Below are positions 51,983-59,614 of a stretch of 64,000 nucleotides of DNA, piece by piece (the stretch's first letter is position 1; the number at the start of each line of letters is the position of its first letter). The stretch spans positions 54,283 through 118,282 of the forward strand of contig CAXHEX010000013.1 of assembly GCA_964016105.1 (NCBI GenBank), read 5' to 3'. Made by a program: the position numbers and the translations under genes. Under the pieces are notes generated by a model. That model ran no database searches and was not told the DNA's origin. It was given only the letters and a program-made list of their open reading frames with translations. This stretch comes from Ketobacter sp964016105. GTDB lineage: Bacteria > Pseudomonadota > Gammaproteobacteria > Pseudomonadales > Ketobacteraceae.

Positions 51983-53047
51983 TTACAACTTCTCTCTCAC
52001 AGCAAGCAGGATTTGCGCAGACAGCTCTTTGGGAGCCACGGTATCGTCATCCAACTGGACCGAGACCTGAATACCACTTTCCGAGCTAACTAACCGCATT
52101 TGTACCTCTTTCTCCACTTCGTCGCCATCTTCGTCGGTTATTTTGGCTTTACGATCCAGGTAATAAATTCCCAAGCTTCGATCCAAGTCCAGCACCTCGA
52201 TCTTGGCTTTTTGCAATGCCAAGCCCACGTCGCGCCAGGCGTGATTAAAGTCCTGATTCACCACCAGGATGGGCAACCCGTTACCATCCCACGTCATGCT
52301 GTGCTCCGGCAGGGTCTCAAGATTCTGTGAAAGCACGGATGCGCCTACTTTGCGGCCACCCTCGCTGTAGAACTCCATCAACTCGTCATACACCAGTGCC
52401 ACCAGCTCTTCTCGCTGAGGCTTGGCGGGCCATTCAACTGTTTCCGGTAAAGGTGGAAACACTTTGACATGATTGATGGTGATGATAGAGCCGAGAAAGT
52501 CGTCACTGGGGTCCACCTGAAACCGAAACCGCTCCCGCAGTTCTTTCTTGCCACCACTGAACATCGCTTTTAGGGAAGACCACCAGCCCCGGTCGGAATC
52601 CAATCGTCTGGGCTTCAGCCAGCCAGTTTCAATGACACCCTGGGATTGGTCAGAATAATCAACATCAAACAAGTTGACGTCCACAAACTCCAGTAGACGG
52701 GGCCACACCTCTGCCACGGGCTGATTAATTCTCAACCAGACTTCACCCCCATCTTCCCGCAATTCTAGCCCAGCAGACTCATCTACATTGAGCAATGAAT
52801 GGGGTCGAGGCAGGGTTTCACTGTCTTCTGGGACGTAAAAATCCCCCTCGCCCACTTCGGGAATGGGGTAACGCTGACCGATTTGATTGGCCTGCATACC
52901 TTCGGGAAGGGAGATAGGCTCTATGCTCTTTGCCCGCTGATAATCCATGGTGCGTTCCCGAAACTGGCCCTTATCACCAAAAAAATAAGAGCAGCCTGAC
53001 AACACGAACAGCACCGCAACCAACAGTATCTGTGGCAACTTCCCCAT
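51983..53047 (-). CDS. bamC: Outer-membrane assembly lipoprotein BamC
   Basis: A 354-residue lipoprotein of the BAM complex that inserts outer-membrane proteins. The signal ends in the lipobox VLSGCSYFF near residue 19. A flexible N-terminal stretch with YPIPEVGEGDFYVPEDSETLPRP follows, then two helix-grip domains. The stop codon abuts the next gene's start. The dapA-bamC order is conserved. Confidence 0.92.
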   Translation of the reverse strand: MGKLPQILLVAVLFVLSGCSYFFGDKGQFRERTMDYQRAKSIEPISLPEGMQANQIGQRYPIPEVGEGDFYVPEDSETLPRPHSLLNVDESAGLELREDGGEVWLRINQPVAEVWPRLLEFVDVNLFDVDYSDQSQGVIETGWLKPRRLDSDRGWWSSLKAMFSGGKKELRERFRFQVDPSDDFLGSIITINHVKVFPPLPETVEWPAKPQREELVALVYDELMEFYSEGGRKVGASVLSQNLETLPEHSMTWDGNGLPILVVNQDFNHAWRDVGLALQKAKIEVLDLDRSLGIYYLDRKAKITDEDGDEVEKEVQMRLVSSESGIQVSVQLDDDTVAPKELSAQILLAVREKL

Positions 53048-53066
53048 GGAGTTCTCCGGATTTAAA

Positions 53067-53942
53067 TTACAGAATGCCTGATTTCTTCATTGCTTCCAGC
53101 AATGGCGGCTGGTATTGCTCGGAAAAAGGCGTTAGCGGCAGGCGAATGCCTTCCTCAATCAAACCCATCTTAAGCATGGCCCATTTAACGGGTATGGGAT
53201 TGGCTTCAAGGAATAAGTTGTCATGCAAAGCCAGCAAAGGTTCATTAATTGCCTCTGCTTTGGCTCGATCCCCCGCAATGGCGGCCGCACACAACTCAGA
53301 CATCGCTTTTGGAGCAATGTTCGCGGTAACAGAAATATTTCCCTTGGCACCCAGCAGCATGAGATCCATTGCGGTGGCGTCATCACCGGAATAGAGCAAG
53401 AAATCAGGGCTACACAGCTCAAGAATCTCTTTACCCCGTTCCAAATCACCGGTGGCTTCCTTAATGCCCACCACGTTGCTGTGCTGACTGATGCGTTGTA
53501 CGGTTTTTGGCAGCATGTCGCACACGGTTCTGCCAGGGACATTGTATAATATTTGATCTATATCCACGGCATCGGCAATGGCCATATGATGGCGATACAA
53601 ACCTTCCTGGGTGGGTTTGTTGTAATAGGGGGTAACCAATAAACAGGCATCTGCCCCAGCCTGTTTGGCGGAACGGGTAAGATCAATGGCTTCGCGGGTG
53701 CAGTTTGCCCCGGTGCCGGCAACCACCGCAATACGACCAGCTGCTCTTTCCACCGTGAATTTCACCACTGCGCAGTGCTCGTCCACATCCAAAGTAGCTG
53801 ATTCACCGGTGGTACCCACTGCTACGATGGCACTGGTACCCTGCTCGATATGCATGTCAATTAAGACCGCCAACGCATCCCAATGGATGCTGCCATCCGG
53901 GTGCATGGGGGTCACCAAAGCAACAATGCTGCCTGTAATCAT
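53067..53942 (-). CDS. dapA: 4-hydroxy-tetrahydrodipicolinate synthase
   Basis: Condenses pyruvate with aspartate semialdehyde in lysine and diaminopimelate synthesis. The 291-residue protein begins MITGSIVALVTPMHPDGSIHW. It has VGTTGESATLD, the Tyr of LVTPYYNKPTQEGLYRH, LYNVPGRTVCDM and the Schiff-base Lys in VVGIKEATGDLERG near residue 161. I chose the ATG at 53942, the family start; the frame remains open to 54008 without family sequence. Confidence 0.96.
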   Translation of the reverse strand: MITGSIVALVTPMHPDGSIHWDALAVLIDMHIEQGTSAIVAVGTTGESATLDVDEHCAVVKFTVERAAGRIAVVAGTGANCTREAIDLTRSAKQAGADACLLVTPYYNKPTQEGLYRHHMAIADAVDIDQILYNVPGRTVCDMLPKTVQRISQHSNVVGIKEATGDLERGKEILELCSPDFLLYSGDDATAMDLMLLGAKGNISVTANIAPKAMSELCAAAIAGDRAKAEAINEPLLALHDNLFLEANPIPVKWAMLKMGLIEEGIRLPLTPFSEQYQPPLLEAMKKSGIL

Positions 53943-54187
53943 TTGCGGTTTATACCTCACCGTCTTTCGCCAAACCGGTATGGTACTTATGCGGCAACTC
54001 AATAACAAGCGCAGAGACAGAGTAAGCGTTAAAAAGCCCCAGAAACCGGCAAACCCGGCAGAAAAGGCAATATTTGTAGCATTTTCAGCTAGTTGTTCCT
54101 AAACACCGGTGCTACACTGATTTTCAGTTTTAAAACGGTTATTGCATCAGCAAAATCAGCGAAAGATAGCCAGAAAGGACTGGTTTA

Positions 54188-54715
54188 ATGCAAGAGTACT
54201 TGGTGATTTCAGCCATTGGTGAAGACAGGCCAGGCATTATTAACAGCCTCTCCCAGGCCGCCACTGACAGTCAGTGCAACATTTTAGACACTCGCATGGC
54301 AGTACTGGGTGGCGAGTTTGCATTGATTATGCTGGTAAACGGACAAGCCGATGATGTGGCCAGAGCGGAGTCCGCCCTACCCGCGGCAGCCCAGGAGTTC
54401 GGCCTCACAACCATAATGAAACGCACACAACTGCGGCCAAGTATCAATCCGTCATGCCCCTACAGGGTGACTGTAATTTCTCTGGATCACCCTGGCATAG
54501 TGAAGGAAATTGCGGGTTTCTTCAGTAAAGAAAACATCAATATCGAAACCATGGAAACCGCCACCTACGCAGCAGCCCACACGGGATCGCCCATGTTTTC
54601 CTTGGAAATGTCAGTGAACATCCCCGGATCCGCCAATATCGCGACACTAAAAGAATCTTTCATTTGCTTCTGTGATGAGCGAAACCTAGATGCAACCATG
54701 GAGCCATGCCGCTGA
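54188..54715 (+). CDS. gcvR: Glycine cleavage system transcriptional repressor (GcvR-like, ACT domains)
   Basis: A 175-residue protein with two ACT domains: YLVISAIGEDRPGIINSLSQAATDSQCNILDTRMAVLGGEFALIMLV at the start, and YRVTVISLDHPGIVKEIAGFFSKENINIETMET after residue 95. In E. coli GcvR binds GcvA and holds it off until glycine is present. The order gcvR-bcp is as in E. coli and Pseudomonas. No glycine cleavage genes are in the window. Confidence 0.9.
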   Translation: MQEYLVISAIGEDRPGIINSLSQAATDSQCNILDTRMAVLGGEFALIMLVNGQADDVARAESALPAAAQEFGLTTIMKRTQLRPSINPSCPYRVTVISLDHPGIVKEIAGFFSKENINIETMETATYAAAHTGSPMFSLEMSVNIPGSANIATLKESFICFCDERNLDATMEPCR

Positions 54716-54795
54716 TGAGCAACCATGTTAACGTTAACGCATATCCACGTAAGAAGAGCACAACAAAAACCAAGAGATGGGCTTAGGAGGAGTCA

Positions 54796-55266
54796 ATGGC
54801 AACCGTTGAACTGAACAAACCGGTTCCCGATTTTGCAATTCAGGCTACCAGTAACAAAGACATTGTGCTGTCTAAACTCAAGGGCTGGAAAGTGGTTCTC
54901 TACTTCTACCCTAAAGACAACACACCTGGCTGTACCACTGAGGGATTAGATTTCAGGGATTACTACGATGATTTCAAAAAGGCGAAAACCCTGGTATTTG
55001 GTGTATCCAAAGACAACCTGAAATCCCACGAACAATTCAAGGCCCAACACAATTTTCAGTTCGAGCTGATCTCAGATACCGATGCCTATTTGTGCAGAAT
55101 GTTCGAAGTCATTCAGCCCATAAACATGTACGGGCGCAAGATCCAGGGTGTGGAGCGCAGCACCTTTTTATTGGATTCAAGCGGAATACTGCGGAAAGAA
55201 TGGCGCAAAGTTAGGGTGAATGGTCATGTGGAAGAGGTATTGGAAGCCGCTGAAGCTACGGAATAA
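54796..55266 (+). CDS. bcp: Thioredoxin-dependent peroxiredoxin Bcp/PrxQ
   Basis: Reduces peroxides using thioredoxin. The 156-residue protein has YFYPKDNTPGCTTEGLDFRDYYDDF with the peroxidatic Cys near residue 47. The resolving Cys found five residues later in E. coli Bcp is Leu-Asp here. A Cys in SDTDAYLCRMFEV near residue 100 could serve instead, or it acts as a 1-Cys type. An AGGAGGAG ribosome site precedes the ATG. It ends at a terminator shared with the convergent perM-like gene. Confidence 0.92.
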   Translation: MATVELNKPVPDFAIQATSNKDIVLSKLKGWKVVLYFYPKDNTPGCTTEGLDFRDYYDDFKKAKTLVFGVSKDNLKSHEQFKAQHNFQFELISDTDAYLCRMFEVIQPINMYGRKIQGVERSTFLLDSSGILRKEWRKVRVNGHVEEVLEAAEATE

Positions 55267-55293
55267 GCCACTCTTAACCGCACTAACCATCAC

Positions 55294-55320
55294 AAAAGAG
55301 GCTAACTGGCCTCTTTTTGT
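55294..55320 (+). terminator. Terminator after bcp
   Basis: Stem GAGGC (55298-55302)/GCCTC (55309-55313) flanked by AAAA and TTTTT on the plus strand, 28 nt past the bcp stop. It overlaps the last codons of the convergent perM-like gene; the complementary side can work weakly for that gene. Confidence 0.7.
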
Positions 55321-56390
55321 TTTTCATGCAAATGATCCGGCAGCTCCCTGGGCCATGAAGACAGCACTGCCTTCACCAAGGTAGCCAATGGTATAGCAAA
55401 AAATACACCCCACAGTCCCCAGAAACCGCCAAACACCAGCACGGCAATGATGATCGCCACAGGATGCAGGTTAACCGCCTCAGAAAACAATATGGGAACC
55501 AGCAAATTGCCGTCCAAAGCCTGGATAATTCCGTAGGCCACCATCACCCACATAAACTCTGATCCTGCGCCAAATTGGAAATAGGCCACCAACGCCACCG
55601 GTAGCGTGACCACCGTGGCCCCTATGTAGGGCACCACCACACTCAGCCCCACCAAAAGCCCAAGAAGCGCGGCGTAATTTACCCCCAACACCACGAACAC
55701 CACATAGGTGACACCGCCGGTAATCAAGATCTCCATGGCTTTGCCGCGTACATAGTTTGATATTTGATCATCCATCTCATGAACCACCCGGGAAATAAAG
55801 GGCCGATCCGAAGGCAAAAAGCTCACTAACCAACGCAATATCACATCCTTATCTTTGAGGAAAAAGAACACCAAAAGGGGAACCAGCACCAAAAAGATCA
55901 GTATCCCCATCACGTTGGTAATGTTTGACAGAGAAAAAGTGAAAACCGATTCTGCAAAGTCCTTCAAATTGGAAGCGAACATGGTACTGATTTCAGCAGC
56001 CAGCTCCTGGGACACCAATTCGGGATACTTCTCAGGCAATACGTCTAACGCGCTGTTGGCGGCCACCAGCATTTTCGGCGCCTGCTCGTTCATTAATCGC
56101 ACCAGCTGTCCCCAGGTTAGGGGTACCAGTACAAACAGGCAGGCCACTTGGGCGGTAAAAAACAACACATAAGTGATTATAAAAGCAACAATTCTGGGCA
56201 CTTTGTGCCCCACCAGATAGTTGATCAACCCTTGCAACAAATAGGCTAACACAATGGCCGTGAGAACCGGTGCCAGCACCACTCCCATGGTAACCACCAC
56301 CAATAGCCCTGCTGCAAGCAACAGAATCAGGAGAACGGCTTCTTTGTTGGAGAAATACTCTTTGTACCAGTCACTGAAAATCTTAAACAT
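55302..56390 (-). CDS. AI-2E family transporter (PerM-like)
   Basis: A 362-residue polytopic membrane protein with about seven to eight segments: LLILLLAAGLLVVVTMGVVLAPVLTAIVLAYLLQ, then FIITYVLFFTAQVACLFVLVPL, and ITNVMGILIFLVLVPLLVFFFLKD and others. The order bcp-perM-TusA-like-M48-nadA matches Pseudomonas. PerM-type proteins are annotated as permeases; the substrate in this context is not known. Start ATG at 56390. Confidence 0.9.
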   Translation of the reverse strand: MFKIFSDWYKEYFSNKEAVLLILLLAAGLLVVVTMGVVLAPVLTAIVLAYLLQGLINYLVGHKVPRIVAFIITYVLFFTAQVACLFVLVPLTWGQLVRLMNEQAPKMLVAANSALDVLPEKYPELVSQELAAEISTMFASNLKDFAESVFTFSLSNITNVMGILIFLVLVPLLVFFFLKDKDVILRWLVSFLPSDRPFISRVVHEMDDQISNYVRGKAMEILITGGVTYVVFVVLGVNYAALLGLLVGLSVVVPYIGATVVTLPVALVAYFQFGAGSEFMWVMVAYGIIQALDGNLLVPILFSEAVNLHPVAIIIAVLVFGGFWGLWGVFFAIPLATLVKAVLSSWPRELPDHLHEKQKEAS

Positions 56391-56405
56391 GCCGCCGCGG
56401 TAGCC

Positions 56406-56660
56406 TTATCTGGTTTTTTCGATGATAAAACGGTACTCACCACCCTGCTGGGATTGGTGATGTAAAATATGCCCCACTTGTTCAAGAAATGCGGAAAAAT
56501 CCCTCACAGAACCTTGGTCTGTGGTTGTAACATCAACCATTTGCCCCCGTTCCATTTGGTTCAGTTTTTGTTTCAACTTGAGCAACGGCAAGGGGCAGCT
56601 CAGCCCTCGAGTATCCAGTTGCACATCTACCTGCTCTGTCTGATTGTTTTCTGAACTCAT
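56406..56660 (-). CDS. TusA/SirA-like sulfurtransfer protein
   Basis: An 84-residue protein with the sulfur-carrier motif DTRGLSCPLPLLKLKQKLNQM; Cys near residue 22 is the persulfide site. A beta-hairpin region follows with VTTTDQGSVRDFSAFLEQVGHILHH. TusA-like proteins move persulfide sulfur for tRNA thiolation or molybdenum cofactor work. The Pseudomonas homologue in this same gene order is linked to molybdoenzyme-dependent nitrate respiration. It lies 15 nt upstream of the perM-like gene. Confidence 0.9.
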   Translation of the reverse strand: MSSENNQTEQVDVQLDTRGLSCPLPLLKLKQKLNQMERGQMVDVTTTDQGSVRDFSAFLEQVGHILHHQSQQGGEYRFIIEKTR

Positions 56661-56854
56661 GGATTTTCTATAAAGTGATTGTTTTGGTATCCAAGAACTT
56701 AAGCTAAAAAGGTGGGCTAAGTAAATGAATCATTTAAATTTGTTGGCTCTATCACAGTTGTAAGCCGGGGCCAATCTGCTAATCTGGAATTAAACCTTTG
56801 CCATTAAGCAGTGTCGAAGTAACTATAGTTTAACGCCACATTGCCCACATCTTT

Positions 56855-58339
56855 ATGACACGATCGAGCAGTAAAAAGTTTAACATTAAATGGCTGGTCT
56901 TCCTTTCAAGCTGCCTCTTGTGTGGGTTTGTCTGGGCTTCTGAGGCAGACCAACCCTCCCCTGACCTGTCCAAGGAGCTGCCAAGTCTTGGCGACGCCAG
57001 CTCTGCCATCGTCAGCCCGGAACAAGAGAAAAGGATAGGCAGGGCCTGGTTGCGTCAACTGCGCGCTCAAGCTCCCCTCATCCATGACCCCTTGATTTAC
57101 GACTATTTGTACAACCTGGTTTACCGCCTGGCGTCCTCCAGCGACATCAGTGAACCTCAAATCGAATTGGTTGTGGTAGACAGCCCGGCCATCAATGCCT
57201 TCGCTGTACCCGGTGGCGTTATGGGCCTAAATGGGGGCTTGCTGTTAAACGCCAACACAGAAGACGAAGTTGGAGGGGTTATTGCCCACGAACTGGCCCA
57301 CCTTAGTCAACGCCATTTTGCCCGGGGCCTTGAACGATCACAACAAACGTCATGGGCAAACTTAGCCGCTTTACTGGCCAGCGTAGTGATTGCCGCCACC
57401 GCTGGAGGTGATGCTGGTATGGCTGCGCTTGCCACCACCCAAGCCGCCGCTATCGATTCCCAACTTCGATTTAGTCGAGCCAACGAACAGGAAGCCGATC
57501 GGGTGGGCATGCAGACTTTAGCCAGAGCAGGAATGAACCCCGAAGCTATGGCGGATTTTTTCGAAGCACTGCAACGCAGTATGCGTTACCACGGTGAGCT
57601 GCCACCGGAATTTCTATTAACTCACCCAGTAACGGAATCTCGGATCACAGACGCTCGAGCCAGGGCAGCCAATCTACCTGCTGCACCCTCCTCTAAATCC
57701 CTTGAATTTGAACTCATGAAAATTCGCATGTCCGTGGAATTTGCGGCCGATGCAGTGGCCAAAATACGGGATATGGAAAACAACCGAAAAAATGCAAAAG
57801 CCTACGTAGAAGTGCTGGAATACGGGCTTGCTTGTGCCTACTTTAAAACCAATAGGCTGGATGACGCTTTAGAGACCATGGCAAAATTAATCGCCCAGCG
57901 TCCAAATCGCATCACCTATATTGCCACTCAAGCTGAGATTTTAAATAAAGCAGGAAACTACAAATCCGCCATTGAACTACTGCAGCCCGCCCTGGAATAC
58001 ACGCCAAAAAACTACGCCCTCAGCGTTCATTATGCCGACGCACTCACCCTTGCAGGGCGAACAGAAGAAGCGGTAAAAGTACTTCGCGAACAATTGACAG
58101 AGAAACAGGGTTCACCGCTACTCTGGTACATGCTGGCGGAAGCCTACGGCAAAGGTCAGGATCGATTGAATGTATATCAGGCCAAAGCAGAATACTTCTA
58201 TCAGTACGGCCAGGTTCAGCGTGCCGTTGAACAATTGGAATACGCCATTCCCTTGGCGAAAGACCAGTTTCAAATCACTTCCCGCATCCAACAGCGCATT
58301 TCAGAAATGCATCGGTCCATGCAGGAATTGAAAATATAA
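56855..58339 (+). CDS. M48 family metalloprotease with TPR tail (BepA/YfgC-like)
   Basis: A 494-residue periplasmic protease and chaperone for outer-membrane protein assembly. The signal peptide is in KWLVFLSSCLLCGFVWASEA. The active site is IAHELAHLSQRHFARGLE (HExxH near residue 144) with a third ligand in NEQEADRVGMQTLARAGM. After residue 320 come TPR-like repeats (AKAYVEVLEYGLACAYFKTNRLDDALETMAKLI and further). It is the active counterpart in this window to the degenerate M48 gene. The ATG at 56855 starts the only plausible signal. Confidence 0.93.
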   Translation: MTRSSSKKFNIKWLVFLSSCLLCGFVWASEADQPSPDLSKELPSLGDASSAIVSPEQEKRIGRAWLRQLRAQAPLIHDPLIYDYLYNLVYRLASSSDISEPQIELVVVDSPAINAFAVPGGVMGLNGGLLLNANTEDEVGGVIAHELAHLSQRHFARGLERSQQTSWANLAALLASVVIAATAGGDAGMAALATTQAAAIDSQLRFSRANEQEADRVGMQTLARAGMNPEAMADFFEALQRSMRYHGELPPEFLLTHPVTESRITDARARAANLPAAPSSKSLEFELMKIRMSVEFAADAVAKIRDMENNRKNAKAYVEVLEYGLACAYFKTNRLDDALETMAKLIAQRPNRITYIATQAEILNKAGNYKSAIELLQPALEYTPKNYALSVHYADALTLAGRTEEAVKVLREQLTEKQGSPLLWYMLAEAYGKGQDRLNVYQAKAEYFYQYGQVQRAVEQLEYAIPLAKDQFQITSRIQQRISEMHRSMQELKI

Positions 58340-58356
58340 TGACCCTAACCTGGTTA

Positions 58357-59394
58357 CTATCTACGGCTGGCGGCGAAATCTAACATACGATTGAGAGGGA
58401 CCATGGCCTTTTCAATCAGCGCAGCATCCACATGGATTTCATTTTGTTGCTGCTCCAATTCCAGGGCAAGACTATCTAAGGCATTCATAGCCATCCAGGG
58501 GCAATGGGCGCAGGAACGGCAGGTTGCACCATTGCCACCGGTGGGCGCTTCAATAAAACGTTTCTCGGGAGACAACTGTTTCATTTTATAAAAAATGCCC
58601 CGATCCGTGGCCACGATAAAGGTTTCGTTGGGCAAGTCCTGGCTAGCCTGAATCAATTGCGAAGTGGAGCCCACCGCATCGGCGATATCCACCAGTGACT
58701 TGGGCGATTCCGGGTGCACCAGTAACGCCGCGCCCGGGTAGACCTTCATCAAATCTTCTACACCCTTGGCTTTAAACTCCTCATGCACAATGCAGGAACC
58801 ATCCCACAACAACACGTCGGCACCGGTCTCCCTTTGGACGTAAGATCCCAGGTGCTTGTCTGGGGCCCAGAGGATTTTCTTCCCCTGGTCGTGTAAGTGT
58901 TGCACCAGGGGCAAAGCGATACTGGAGGTCACCACCCAATCGGACACGGCTTTCACCGCCGCAGAGGTGTTGGCGTAAACCACCACTTCACGGTCCGGAT
59001 GCTGATCGCAAAAGGCCTTAAATTCGTCAACCGGACAGCCAATATCCAAGGAACAAGTGGCCTCCAAAGTGGGCATTAATACCTTTTTTTCCGGGCTTAG
59101 GATTTTTGCGGTTTCTCCCATAAATTTTACGCCCGCCACAATCAGGGTTTCGGCGGGGTGCTCTTTGCCAAAACGAGCCATCTCCAGTGAATCCGAGACG
59201 CAACCGCCGGTGGCTTCCGCAAGAGCCTGTACTTCAGGATCGGTGTAATAGTGGGCAACCAGAACCGCGTTATTCTTTTCTAATAACGTTTTTATCTGTT
59301 CCTGATACTGAACTTTTTCCTGGTCGGACAAGTGGGACTGCAGGTGGCTACCATCGATATGATCCCGAACAAAATCCGTCACTGCTGTATTCAT
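58357..59394 (-). CDS. nadA: Quinolinate synthase
   Basis: A [4Fe-4S] enzyme (345 residues) that condenses iminoaspartate with dihydroxyacetone phosphate to quinolinate for NAD synthesis. The cluster cysteines are in the three family segments: ATCSLDIGCPV near residue 115, DGSCIVHEEF near residue 200 and CRSCAHCPWMAMN near residue 295. The substrate motif NAVLVAHYYTDPEVQALAEATGGCVSDS is at the N-terminus. Convergent with the BepA-like gene. Confidence 0.96.
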   Translation of the reverse strand: MNTAVTDFVRDHIDGSHLQSHLSDQEKVQYQEQIKTLLEKNNAVLVAHYYTDPEVQALAEATGGCVSDSLEMARFGKEHPAETLIVAGVKFMGETAKILSPEKKVLMPTLEATCSLDIGCPVDEFKAFCDQHPDREVVVYANTSAAVKAVSDWVVTSSIALPLVQHLHDQGKKILWAPDKHLGSYVQRETGADVLLWDGSCIVHEEFKAKGVEDLMKVYPGAALLVHPESPKSLVDIADAVGSTSQLIQASQDLPNETFIVATDRGIFYKMKQLSPEKRFIEAPTGGNGATCRSCAHCPWMAMNALDSLALELEQQQNEIHVDAALIEKAMVPLNRMLDFAASRR

Positions 59395-59614
59395 TAACTT
59401 TAACCTCTATAGAGCACCGAGCGCTCCGACTCCTCTCGCTATCACCCATTAGCCATGAAACTGGCCATCAACATTATGCACCAACCACACCCATTATCGG
59501 TGCCCAAACCCGCTGTTTTAGCTAAGCCATCAGCCTAATCAAGTTTGGCCACCCCGGGCGGAACACAATGATACCACAGACCCATAGACATCCACCTGCG
59601 GCCAAAGTGCCATT

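Noticed and set aside
56661..56854. Possible small RNA between the TusA-like gene and the BepA-like gene.
   Set aside because: AT-rich with no stable hairpin plus T run and no promoter pair that I could support.
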